From the NCBI GenBank assembly GCA_015493475.1, contig WGDC01000008.1:1-64000 (forward strand): a stretch of 64,000 bases of DNA, given 5' to 3'. The position numbers were made by a program, and so were the translations under genes. Source of the stretch: Deltaproteobacteria bacterium (lineage in GTDB: Bacteria; Desulfobacterota; Dissulfuribacteria; Dissulfuribacterales; QOAL01). Below the pieces are notes generated by a model. It was given only the letters and a program-made list of their open reading frames with translations. It ran no database searches and was not told the origin of the DNA. How positions within the stretch are numbered: position 1 is the first letter of the stretch; every line of letters begins with the position of its first letter. Positions 17,505-25,862 of this stretch are shown here, piece by piece.

Positions 17505-18938
17505 TTAATCCCGGGACCATGCATGTTTGTTAATGCCCGACAGATTTTCTAGGGTGGTATGTAATGCTCGGTACAGCTCCTGGCGTGATTGTTCCTGGGC
17601 GTTGGCATCATCGTTTTGCAGGGCTTTGAGGAAGTGTTCACAGACCATGCGTTCTTTCCTGCTCCAGCGCGAGGTAAATCCCTGTTTTCCAGTCAGGGCC
17701 TTGTCTGGCGGTAGGCAGTTCCGGTAATCGCGGCGGCCATGGGCCCAGTTGATTACGAGCGTAAAGAAAAGAAGGCTGCGGTCTATGAGCACGTAAAGAA
17801 GTTGACTTGAGGCTACGGGCCCCATTCGTATCCGCTCGCTGTCAAGGCGTATGCCGAGAAGTCTCGTTCCGCTAAGGATGTCTTTTGCCTTGAAATATGT
17901 GGTAGCGGCCCCCAACAGGCCGCCGAACACGGCAAAGGCGCCAAATGAGCCGCCAAGGGTTGCGGCATCTATGCTTACTCCTGCCGCAGCACCACCGATT
18001 GCACCTGCGAGAAGAAGCTGCCGGTCGGTTAGGCCGAGAAATTTCCATGTCTTTTCGGCAAACAGGTCTTCCTGGAGGATGGACTGGGGCGGCAGTTCCG
18101 TGTTGAAAATGTTGTGCCTGTAAAGCCTGCGTATTCGTTCAAAGGTCCGCTGTTCTTCTTTACGTACGAAATCCGTGAATGATGCCAGGAGCTTTTGCTT
18201 GACCTTGTTTTCTTCGCCTCTCCGGCAGGGGACCGTCCGGCGATACGAAAGCACAGTGGTAAGGAGGTGAATTATTAGGCCCGCAGTGTGGGAAATACGC
18301 CTCTCGTAGTTAGCCTGCAGTGCATGGATTACCTTCGAGAGGCAGGATTCCAAGTGCTGGTCGATGGCCTTTAGACTTTCCAGCAGGGACATGCGTTCCA
18401 TGTAGGTAGCACGATTCGCATTAAAAATCCTTACGGCGTTGAAATGTTTACGGAATTCATCCTGCCATTCGGGAAGCCAGGTGGAGTCGTCTTCCTTGCA
18501 GTTGATGACGGCGAGCCTCGGTCTGCCGCTCAAGCGCAGGATCTCCATTTCAGCCCGGTCCATATTGCGCACAGGCCGGGAGCCATCTACCACAAAGATT
18601 ATGGCGGCGCCGTTGATTACAGGGCTGAGTAGGGCACAGTCGTCCTTAAAGCCCGGGTCGTCACGGTGGCCTGCTACAAACGTCTCTATCAGATTAGGTG
18701 TTTTTTCATGGGCCTTCATCCATTCAAGGATATGACGCGGATTCTGGAATCCCGGGGTGTCGATAAAGCGAATAATCTCCTTGCCGTCAATACGAACAGG
18801 GAATGTCCGGCATTCTGTAGTTTCTCCGGGAATAGGGCTAACGCGTACGGAATCGTCCTCGGCCAGCGTTGAGAGCACGGCAGATTTACCCTCGTTCGGA
18901 TGGCCTATTACCGCAAATTCGGGAACGTGTCTCATCAT
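17505..18938 (-). CDS. GTPase with C-terminal DUF3482 domain
   Basis: A predicted Era/TrmE-like GTPase of 477 residues with a DUF3482-type C-terminal region. The P-loop is GHPNEGKSAV, switch II is DTPGF, and the likely G4 motif is NCKED, which departs from the usual NKxD. A Gly/Ala-rich stretch near residues 310-360 (AGAIGGAAAGVS and following) could insert into or lie against a membrane. A longer reading frame extends upstream to 19148, but ATG 18938 is preferred because its ATGA overlaps the stop of the DUF2868 gene and the GTPase fold begins at once (MMRHVPEFAVIGHPNEGKS). The two genes are thus translationally coupled. The biological role of this pair is unknown to me. Confidence 0.85.
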   Translation of the reverse strand: MMRHVPEFAVIGHPNEGKSAVLSTLAEDDSVRVSPIPGETTECRTFPVRIDGKEIIRFIDTPGFQNPRHILEWMKAHEKTPNLIETFVAGHRDDPGFKDDCALLSPVINGAAIIFVVDGSRPVRNMDRAEMEILRLSGRPRLAVINCKEDDSTWLPEWQDEFRKHFNAVRIFNANRATYMERMSLLESLKAIDQHLESCLSKVIHALQANYERRISHTAGLIIHLLTTVLSYRRTVPCRRGEENKVKQKLLASFTDFVRKEEQRTFERIRRLYRHNIFNTELPPQSILQEDLFAEKTWKFLGLTDRQLLLAGAIGGAAAGVSIDAATLGGSFGAFAVFGGLLGAATTYFKAKDILSGTRLLGIRLDSERIRMGPVASSQLLYVLIDRSLLFFTLVINWAHGRRDYRNCLPPDKALTGKQGFTSRWSRKERMVCEHFLKALQNDDANAQEQSRQELYRALHTTLENLSGINKHAWSRD

Positions 18939-20527
18939 GATTTTACGAGTTGCCGGACATGAAGTTCCGGGTCGGCAAGTGCAGCAAGCCTGGTGCGCCA
19001 GATATTGGTATCCTGCCTCGCTGCCGGAGTGAACATGTTGGCCCTGGAAGGCCTGCCCACCAGCAGAATGGAAATTTCGTCCTCCCTGCCGAGCCTTTCG
19101 CGCAGGGTGGTAAGAAAGGCCAGGTTTTCCCGAATCGGCGGCTGCCATCCTTCTTGGATGAGGAAGACATCCATGAGACCTCCGGAGATACGTTTGTAGG
19201 AGTCAACAGCCTGAAGCGCCTGACCGTCATCGTTAAAGAATTCAACGTGTAGCACCCGGCCTGCCAGGATGGTTGAGGCAAATCGCTTGAAAACTTCTAA
19301 GGAAAAATCTTCCTTCAATTCTCCAGGGACCAGCAAAAGGGCCTGCTCCCTACTCTCAGGTGGAGATACATTACCTTCCGCCGGCCCCTTTCCTGAGGAT
19401 TCCATTGGGGTGGACATTAGGGGCCTGACGGTATCACCTTGTCCGGGCACTGCCTGAGTGTCAATGGCTGGAGTGAGCATTCGCCTCACTATGCTGCGGA
19501 ACCGTCCGCTTGTAAAATTCATACCATCCAGAATGAATTTTATCCTTATGCGGCCAAGCCCATACAGCATCAATCTCGGCACGAGTCCATAAGCCAACAG
19601 GGATAGAGCAAGAAAGGGCCACCAGGACAACAGGTTTGAGGTGCTTAGGTGGTATATTCCATCTTTTAGGATAAGGCGTGAGCCCTCGATCTGTTGGACG
19701 GTAGGATAACCTATGCCTTCACCGATGAGCCAGCTCCATGGGGAGGCGATTAATGCGACTATATGGTGTACCGCTGCCGGTGACAGGTCCAGGCTGGACT
19801 GCCAGCCGAATGCCATATCCGTTACAGTGACCTTAAAAAGCAAGACCGCCAGTACTCCAATATTGTATCCTATTCCAAAGAGCTGTATGAGGCAGAAAAA
19901 AGGCCAGAACATCAGCCTGCTGTAATAGTGGTTTTTGGCCTGTACAATTCTCAGGGCGGCCTGGATGGCCTGGCGGTTGGAAGCTGAAAGGCGGGATAGC
20001 GCACTGCCGTGAAGTTTTCTCGCAAGTTTTAGAAACAATGAAGAAAGCAGCCTCGCAAGGATAGGAAAGCCCGATGCTGCCCTGCCTGCAAGAAAACGAT
20101 GAAAGAATGCTATGGCCATGAGGGTAAGAAGTCCAATCTGTACGCCCACAAACAGACCCAGAAAAATGGCGACATTGATAGGCTGCCGGCCGGAATATGC
20201 GAGAAATCCCCAGGCAAGGCCGCTGCCGATCATCAGGCCAAATACCATGCTTCCGATGGAAAAGAGTCTATAAAGTTCCTGCCAGAGTCCACCTGGAAGG
20301 ATTGCCGGTTTGCCGCTACGCAGTGCTGCTTTGCGTCTTGAATTAAGCCACGTTTTCAGGAATACGGAATCGGTCAACCGGCTACAGGGATGAGCGTCGG
20401 CAAGGTTGTGCAAGTATATATCCCGATCACGCCTGACTATCTCGTCATCTCCCTTTCCCTGATCCCGTGCTAGAAAATATTCAATGTCAAGAATGTCTGC
20501 TATGGACCAGGAAACTTTACTATTCAC
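18935..20527 (-). CDS. DUF2868 family membrane protein
   Basis: A 530-residue protein matching the DUF2868 pattern that is usually encoded just before a DUF3482 GTPase. Four or more hydrophobic segments lie at roughly residues 90-110, 123-147, 210-235 and 300-325 (for example GLMIGSGLAWGFLAY and FLGLFVGVQIGLLTL). The C-terminal third is soluble and contains a block beginning ALLLVPGELKED that resembles a nucleotide-binding or Rossmann-like fold. The start is GTG 20527. The stop overlaps the GTPase ATG by 4 bp. The likely picture is a membrane platform for the GTPase, but that is inference; no function is established that I know of. Confidence 0.75.
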   Translation of the reverse strand: MNSKVSWSIADILDIEYFLARDQGKGDDEIVRRDRDIYLHNLADAHPCSRLTDSVFLKTWLNSRRKAALRSGKPAILPGGLWQELYRLFSIGSMVFGLMIGSGLAWGFLAYSGRQPINVAIFLGLFVGVQIGLLTLMAIAFFHRFLAGRAASGFPILARLLSSLFLKLARKLHGSALSRLSASNRQAIQAALRIVQAKNHYYSRLMFWPFFCLIQLFGIGYNIGVLAVLLFKVTVTDMAFGWQSSLDLSPAAVHHIVALIASPWSWLIGEGIGYPTVQQIEGSRLILKDGIYHLSTSNLLSWWPFLALSLLAYGLVPRLMLYGLGRIRIKFILDGMNFTSGRFRSIVRRMLTPAIDTQAVPGQGDTVRPLMSTPMESSGKGPAEGNVSPPESREQALLLVPGELKEDFSLEVFKRFASTILAGRVLHVEFFNDDGQALQAVDSYKRISGGLMDVFLIQEGWQPPIRENLAFLTTLRERLGREDEISILLVGRPSRANMFTPAARQDTNIWRTRLAALADPELHVRQLVKS

Positions 20528-20916
20528 CGTTTAGTATTTTAGTCCTTTTTAGTTTGGGTAATCCTCGGTATCGTATTTTCAGGTATTTTTCCTCTATTTC
20601 CTCTACAAAATATTAAACAAGGTTGCCTTTTTTCAAGACCTTTTGCTATGGTATCCAGTTGTTTTCAATTTTCCACAGCTTGGAAAATACCCTCTATCCC
20701 TTGCCCTTGCAGCAAAAAAAGTCCAATCTTGACGGATTGGTTTGCACTTTCTGTTGACTATGTAGAGAGTAAATTTTGGGAATATCAATAGGCAACTATG
20801 AGGCCGTCAGGGTGTGAAGAGGGGCTTGCCTTCGGTTAACTGTTTAATGGAATCTGCGATTCGGAACCGATTGCTATTGTTATTTTTGGAGCCATCTTGG
20901 TGGGAGTTGAAAGCGC
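20528..20916. other. Intergenic region of about 390 bp
   Basis: An AT-rich gap between two leftward genes. It contains the hairpin terminator at 20714-20740 and, on its left side, presumably the promoter of the DUF2868 gene. I see no ORF with a ribosome-binding site, no tRNA and no recognisable RNA motif in it. Confidence 0.5.
20714..20740 (-). terminator. Intrinsic terminator downstream of the DUF1992 gene
   Basis: CCAATC (20723-20728) and GATTGG (20735-20740) form a perfect 6-bp stem with a six-base loop. Read on the minus strand, the stem is followed by two bases and then seven T (A7 at 20714-20720). It lies 180 bp beyond the stop of the leftward DUF1992 gene. Confidence 0.55.
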
Positions 20917-21294
20917 CTATTTTTTTCTGACTTTCACCTTTTCCACTATCTTCCTGTAATAAAACTGGTTTACTTCAAGATTCACGGGTTTTTTGCGCAT
21001 CATGTTCATCTTGGTTACTAGCACATTCAGCTTGGTGACTTGGCGGTAGCGTTTTTTCTCTTCGTCGAGGTTTTCCAGCAAGTCCACGGCGTTTCTTATC
21101 TCTTTTTCTGTCTCGAGCTCCGGCGGGATGAAGCCGGCATTTTTGAGTATCTTGTACGCCATTTTCAGATCTTCTGGAATCATGGAATCATCCTCGAAAA
21201 CAAGGGGTTTACCCTTGCCTGGGAGATTATCAAAATGACCCTTCTTCATGGCCTCCTGTATCCTTCGTTCAGCAATAAGGTGAAAGGTGTACAT
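20917..21294 (-). CDS. DUF1992 (DnaJ homologue C28-like) domain protein
   Basis: A 125-residue cytoplasmic protein carrying the conserved DUF1992 core: ERRIQEAMKKGHFDNLPGKG, KPL near the N-terminus and NAGFIPPELE in the middle. The core is shared with eukaryotic DNAJC28, but no J-domain is present here. It is highly charged, with a basic C-terminus (KVKVRKK) and a predicted coiled coil. It stands alone between a terminator and the trkA/trkH pair. Its function is not established. Confidence 0.85.
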   Translation of the reverse strand: MYTFHLIAERRIQEAMKKGHFDNLPGKGKPLVFEDDSMIPEDLKMAYKILKNAGFIPPELETEKEIRNAVDLLENLDEEKKRYRQVTKLNVLVTKMNMMRKKPVNLEVNQFYYRKIVEKVKVRKK

Positions 21295-21399
21295 TGAAAA
21301 ACCTCATTTGGAATACAAAATCATGGCTAAACCTGACAGGATTACATAGGAATCGTGTAAAGGCTATCATAAAACCTTTTTTCTTTCCATACCCCCGTG

Positions 21400-22086
21400 T
21401 CAATGGACGGCCTGCACCTTTTTAAGATACTCGCCTATTGCAGAGAGTCCTTTTTGGTTAACGACCATGAACACCTTGCTTCCCGGATAAAGCTTGTCGC
21501 TTCCCCTTGGGAGTACTATTTTCTCCTTTTTTTCGTCAACGACTCCCGCAAAGACACAGTCTGAGGCGAAGGTTGGGTCCTTTACCATCTCTTGGACCTT
21601 TATGCCTTCTTTAGGAAGCGTTTGAGGAAGCTCAAACATTACGAGAAGGGCCTTACCCCGCTCGATTGTAGTCACCACATGTATTGCGGGGCTCTCGAGT
21701 TCAATCAGCACCTTGTTGGTAAACATGGAGCTCATGTCACAAATGCTATCGACTCCCGCGACTATGTATGCCTCCTGATAGGCAGGGTCACGCATTTTCA
21801 CGAGAATTCTCGGTACCTTGGCGCTGTGGGCGAGAAGGGCAAAGGTGAGATTGTCGGCATCGAGGTAAAGGGTCCCAAGGGCGGCATCCGCCCTGTGAAT
21901 GCCCGCCTCCCTGAGGACCTCTATCTTTCGCGCATCTCCATTGACAGTAACAATGCCGTAGCTTGCGTAGAGTTCCTTGCATACATCTTTGTCCTTGTCT
22001 ATTATGACGACGTCATGTTTTCTGTCTATGAGCCTGTCTGCTATGGATGAGCCGGCAATGCCGCCTCCCGCTATGATTATGTACAT
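21400..22086 (-). CDS. trkA: TrkA-type potassium uptake regulator (single RCK)
   Basis: The cytoplasmic NAD(H)-binding gating subunit of a Trk/Ktr potassium transporter. The N-terminal Rossmann fold shows the dinucleotide loop AGGGIAGSSIAD and the acidic residue at the end of beta-2 (VVIIDKDKDV); the C-terminal part (about residues 140-220) is an RCK_C (TrkA_C) domain. At 228 residues it has one RCK unit, as in Ktr systems, rather than the duplicated 458-residue E. coli TrkA. Its ATG overlaps the stop of trkH by one base (TAATG), so subunit synthesis is coupled. Confidence 0.92.
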   Translation of the reverse strand: MYIIIAGGGIAGSSIADRLIDRKHDVVIIDKDKDVCKELYASYGIVTVNGDARKIEVLREAGIHRADAALGTLYLDADNLTFALLAHSAKVPRILVKMRDPAYQEAYIVAGVDSICDMSSMFTNKVLIELESPAIHVVTTIERGKALLVMFELPQTLPKEGIKVQEMVKDPTFASDCVFAGVVDEKKEKIVLPRGSDKLYPGSKVFMVVNQKGLSAIGEYLKKVQAVH

Positions 22087-23594
22087 TAAAACCTCCTGAA
22101 AACTATGGCAGCGAGTACTGCAAGTGGAAGGATTTCGAGTCTGCCTGCCAGCATACCAAATATGTAGGTTAGCTTGATGACCGGGCTAAGACTTGCCATC
22201 TTATGCACTGAAAAGTAAAAGGGCCCCATGTTTCCCATGGCGGAAGCCATGCCCGAAAGGGATTGCCAGGGGCCAAGGTCCGAGAAAAATGCGGTTATGA
22301 ACGCTCCCACCATGACTATCACGAGCCAGCCCCAGACAACGGCGGCGACCCTGTGGATTTCGTCTGTATCAACTACCTTCCCTGATATGACCAGGGGAAG
22401 GACGGCACGCCTCGGCATTACGAGCCGTTTGAGTTCAAGGGCGAAGAGCCTGAAGAGTATGCCAGCCCTCATGGCCTTTATTCCTCCGGCAGTTGAGCCG
22501 ATGCAGCCTCCTATGATCATAAGGGTCAGGAGTATCTGTTTGCTGAGAACGGGGAAAAAGGGGGAGTTGATGTCCACTGTCAGGTAGCCGGTGCTCGTTA
22601 CGAGGGATGCTACCTGGAATAGGGATATGCGGAATATTTTGAAGAGGTCCGTTATGTCCAATGGTTCCAACCTGGCGAATGCCATAAAGTGATCCAGCAT
22701 GATCAGTACGAGGGCCGCTATGGTAAACGTCCAGTACCATTTCATTTCGAAGTCTGTGAATATGGTTGTCACTTTTCCTTGAAGGACCTTATAGTGGATG
22801 AGGAAGTTGGCACCTCCTGCGAGCATGATGGCCACTGCTGAAAATTCTATGAAACAGGGATGGCCCATGTGTCTATGCTGCCAGAATGCGAAACTGGCGT
22901 CGTGGGTGGAGAAACCTCCGGTAGATATGCACGTGAATGCGTGGGTAATGGCATCAAAGACGGTCATTCCCCCGATAAGGAAAAGGAAGAAGGACAAGAC
23001 AGAGAAGAGGCCGTAAATGCTCCAAAGTATCACGAGCGTATGGAATATTCCCGGGGCCGGCCGGGCGACGGTGACCTTGTGTCCCTCTGCGCTGAATAGG
23101 GCGGCGGCGATGCTGCCCCCCCTGAAACTTACAGCCATAAAAAACGAAAGTATCCCTATACCGCCGAGCCACTGGGTGAAGGCGCGCCAGAACAGTATGC
23201 ACCTCGGCATGGAATCGAGGTGTTCAAATACAGTGATCCCGGTTGTAGTAAATCCGCTCACGGATTCGAAAAATGCGTCAATAAAACCCTTATGAAGGCC
23301 GATAATATAGGGGATACCCCCGATTATTCCCACAAGTATCCAGCCAAGGGCCGTAATCACCATTGCGCCCCGAATCGAAGGATTTTTCAGGGGAAAGCAG
23401 AGCTGGAGAGCTCCTCCTGAGACAAGGGAAAAAGCTGCGGGAAGTATGAAGGTATAAAGACTTTGTTCCTCAGAGTAAATGAATATGGGAACTATGGGCA
23501 GCAGCATGAACAGCCCGGTTATAATAAGCAGTGATCCGAGATAGTTAAAGATGTAAAGGCGTTCCCTTACGTTAAAAAAAAATTTCTTGAACAT
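22086..23594 (-). CDS. trkH: TrkH family potassium transporter membrane subunit
   Basis: The ion-conducting integral membrane subunit, 502 residues with about ten or more hydrophobic helices. The four pore loops carry the selectivity-filter glycines: SGFTTTGITV, TCISTGGFST, VTSTGYLTV and SAMGNMGPFY. It is transcribed just ahead of its RCK regulator with a one-base overlap. The C-terminus ends soon after the last pore helix, as usual. Whether potassium or sodium drives uptake cannot be told from the sequence. Confidence 0.95.
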   Translation of the reverse strand: MFKKFFFNVRERLYIFNYLGSLLIITGLFMLLPIVPIFIYSEEQSLYTFILPAAFSLVSGGALQLCFPLKNPSIRGAMVITALGWILVGIIGGIPYIIGLHKGFIDAFFESVSGFTTTGITVFEHLDSMPRCILFWRAFTQWLGGIGILSFFMAVSFRGGSIAAALFSAEGHKVTVARPAPGIFHTLVILWSIYGLFSVLSFFLFLIGGMTVFDAITHAFTCISTGGFSTHDASFAFWQHRHMGHPCFIEFSAVAIMLAGGANFLIHYKVLQGKVTTIFTDFEMKWYWTFTIAALVLIMLDHFMAFARLEPLDITDLFKIFRISLFQVASLVTSTGYLTVDINSPFFPVLSKQILLTLMIIGGCIGSTAGGIKAMRAGILFRLFALELKRLVMPRRAVLPLVISGKVVDTDEIHRVAAVVWGWLVIVMVGAFITAFFSDLGPWQSLSGMASAMGNMGPFYFSVHKMASLSPVIKLTYIFGMLAGRLEILPLAVLAAIVFRRF

Positions 23595-23716
23595 CTACGT
23601 TCCCCGGTATGGCCTTGAGTGTCTGTAACAATTAACATTATCTATCGGGGTGTGTATATTAAAAAATTTGTGTGCAAGGCCGCTTCCCAAATCAGGTTTG
23701 CGAAAGGGTGCATATT

Positions 23717-25819
23717 ATGAATGAAAAACAGGATCAAAAGGCCATTTACATAACCTCTCTTGAACCACGCGCTGGAAAACTGATGGTAACTCTTGGGATG
23801 ATGGAATTGATTTCAAGGGAGGTCAGCAAAGTGGGCTTTTTCAGGCCTGTTATTCGCTCGGAACAGGAACCGGATAACGACCTTAATCTTATACTCAAGA
23901 GGTATGATCTTGATATCTCGTATAAGGACGCCTATGTCTTCAGGGTAGACGAGGTACAGGCCCTTGGGGCGGAAGGCAGGTTCAAGGAGATAGTCCAGGC
24001 AATTCTCGAGAAATATAACGGGATAAAGGGAAACTATGATTTTATGATCATAGAGGGTTTCGAATCCTCTGGCATAAGCAGTGGCTTCGATGTGGATGCC
24101 AACATAAACATTGCCAAGAACCTCGGGGCCGGTCTTATAGGGGTGATTTCAGGAAGGGGTCAGAAATTCAAGGAAATAGTGGAAGAGGTAAGGCTGACGG
24201 CCGATACGGTAGAGGCCGAGGGCTGTTTCCATCTTGCAACCATGGTAAACCGAGTTGGGCCTGAATGCTATAACAAGCTGCGGGATGAATTCAGAAACCG
24301 GCCTGATGAGTCTGCACCTGTTTACGTGATCCCGGATGTTAGGGAACTTTCGTCACCTACAGTGGGCGAGATCATGGAGGGACTGGAGGGCCGTTTCATA
24401 TACGGGGAAAAAGGAAGCCTCAACCGCATTGCCACACAGTTCAAGGTGGCTGCCATGACACTCGATAATTATCTGTCCTATATAGAAAACGGGGACCTGA
24501 TCATCACCCCTGGTGACAGGGAAGATATTGTAGTTGGAACTCTTTCCACCATATTTTCAAGGGCCTTCCCGAACATAGCCGGCATACTTCTGACAGGGGG
24601 ACTGATTCCGGGCAGGCGGGTGAGACACCTCATCGAGGGCATGAGGAACAGGGCCATCCCAATTATCAGTGTCGAGGCCGATACCTTCACCGCTGCCATG
24701 AGCGCAAACCAGGTAACCCCTCTGATAAGGCCTGATATCCCCAAGAAGATAGAGCTTGCCCTTGGAGTGTTCGAGTCCCAGGTGGACATAGAAGGAATAA
24801 AAAGAAGGCTCAACATAAGCGCATCGGAGATCGTAACCCCCCTAATGTTCGAGTTCAGGCTCTTTGAGTGGGCCAAGAAGGAGAAAAAGAGGATTCTCTT
24901 GCCTGAAAGCCATGATGACAGGATACTCAAGGCCGCCGAGGTACTGCGCACAAGAGAGGTGGTCGACATAATGATGCTCGGTAAGAAAGACGAGGTGCTC
25001 GAGAGGGCGTCCATTCTCGGTGTGGATCTGCCTGACGTGGACATAATTGATCATACAAAGTCTCCCCTTCTTGCAAAATTCGTGGAACAGTTTTACGAGA
25101 TGCGTAAGCATAAGGGCATAACTATGGACGCGGCACGGGACGCCATGCTTGATATAAACTATTTCGGGACCATGCTAGTTTACAACGACCTCGTGGATGG
25201 AATGGTGTCGGGGGCCGCACACGCTACCCAGGACGTGCTGCGCCCAGCGTTCCAGATAATCAAGACGAAGCCAGGTGTTCTTATCGCATCAAGCGTGTTT
25301 TTCATGTGCCTGCCCACAAAGGTCATGGTGTTTGGTGACTGCGCGGTCAACCCGGACCCAAACGCCCGGGAACTAGCGGCCATTGCCATAAGCTCCGCAG
25401 ATACTGCATCCGCTTTTGGTGTGGAGCCGAGGGTGGCCATGCTCTCCTATTCAACCGGGGAGTCAGGGAAGGGAAAGGACGTGGAAAAGGTAAAGGAGGC
25501 CGTGAGGATAGCCAAGGAACTTCGGCCCGACCTCCTTATTGAAGGCCCCCTCCAGTACGACGCGGCAGTTGACAAGGATGTTGCCATGAAGAAGGCCCCA
25601 GGTTCCAAGGTCGCGGGTCGGGCGACGGTCCTGATCTTTCCGGATCTGAATACCGGCAACAATACGTACAAGGCCGTACAGCGCTCGTCAAACGCTGTTG
25701 CCATTGGCCCGGTAGTACAGGGTCTGAAGAAACCGGTAAACGACCTGAGCAGGGGCTGCATGGTAGAGGACGTGGCTAATACGGTTGCAATCACGGCCAT
25801 ACAGGCGGCCCGGAATTGA
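23717..25819 (+). CDS. pta: Phosphate acetyltransferase
   Basis: Interconverts acetyl-CoA and acetyl phosphate, linking acetyl-CoA to ATP gain or acetate use. It is the long Pta form (700 residues): an N-terminal P-loop-like domain (AIYITSLEPRAGK), a central DRTGG-type domain (about residues 210-330), and a C-terminal catalytic phosphotransacetylase domain from about residue 375 (LPESHDDRILKAAE; later GCAVNPDPNARELAAIAI-like block). ATG 23717 is preferred over the upstream frame opening at 23672 because AAAGGG precedes it and it gives the normal N-terminus. No acetate kinase gene is adjacent. The gene stands between the divergent trkH and the flagellar cluster. Confidence 0.94.
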   Translation: MNEKQDQKAIYITSLEPRAGKLMVTLGMMELISREVSKVGFFRPVIRSEQEPDNDLNLILKRYDLDISYKDAYVFRVDEVQALGAEGRFKEIVQAILEKYNGIKGNYDFMIIEGFESSGISSGFDVDANINIAKNLGAGLIGVISGRGQKFKEIVEEVRLTADTVEAEGCFHLATMVNRVGPECYNKLRDEFRNRPDESAPVYVIPDVRELSSPTVGEIMEGLEGRFIYGEKGSLNRIATQFKVAAMTLDNYLSYIENGDLIITPGDREDIVVGTLSTIFSRAFPNIAGILLTGGLIPGRRVRHLIEGMRNRAIPIISVEADTFTAAMSANQVTPLIRPDIPKKIELALGVFESQVDIEGIKRRLNISASEIVTPLMFEFRLFEWAKKEKKRILLPESHDDRILKAAEVLRTREVVDIMMLGKKDEVLERASILGVDLPDVDIIDHTKSPLLAKFVEQFYEMRKHKGITMDAARDAMLDINYFGTMLVYNDLVDGMVSGAAHATQDVLRPAFQIIKTKPGVLIASSVFFMCLPTKVMVFGDCAVNPDPNARELAAIAISSADTASAFGVEPRVAMLSYSTGESGKGKDVEKVKEAVRIAKELRPDLLIEGPLQYDAAVDKDVAMKKAPGSKVAGRATVLIFPDLNTGNNTYKAVQRSSNAVAIGPVVQGLKKPVNDLSRGCMVEDVANTVAITAIQAARN

Positions 25820-25862
25820 TTTTTTTCCCGGTTTTTGCCGATAACCAGATAAGAAGTCTGAT

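Noticed and set aside
18939-19148. N-terminal extension of the GTPase frame
   Set aside because: It overlaps the DUF2868 coding region, while ATG 18938 gives a precise ATGA overlap and a normal GTPase start.
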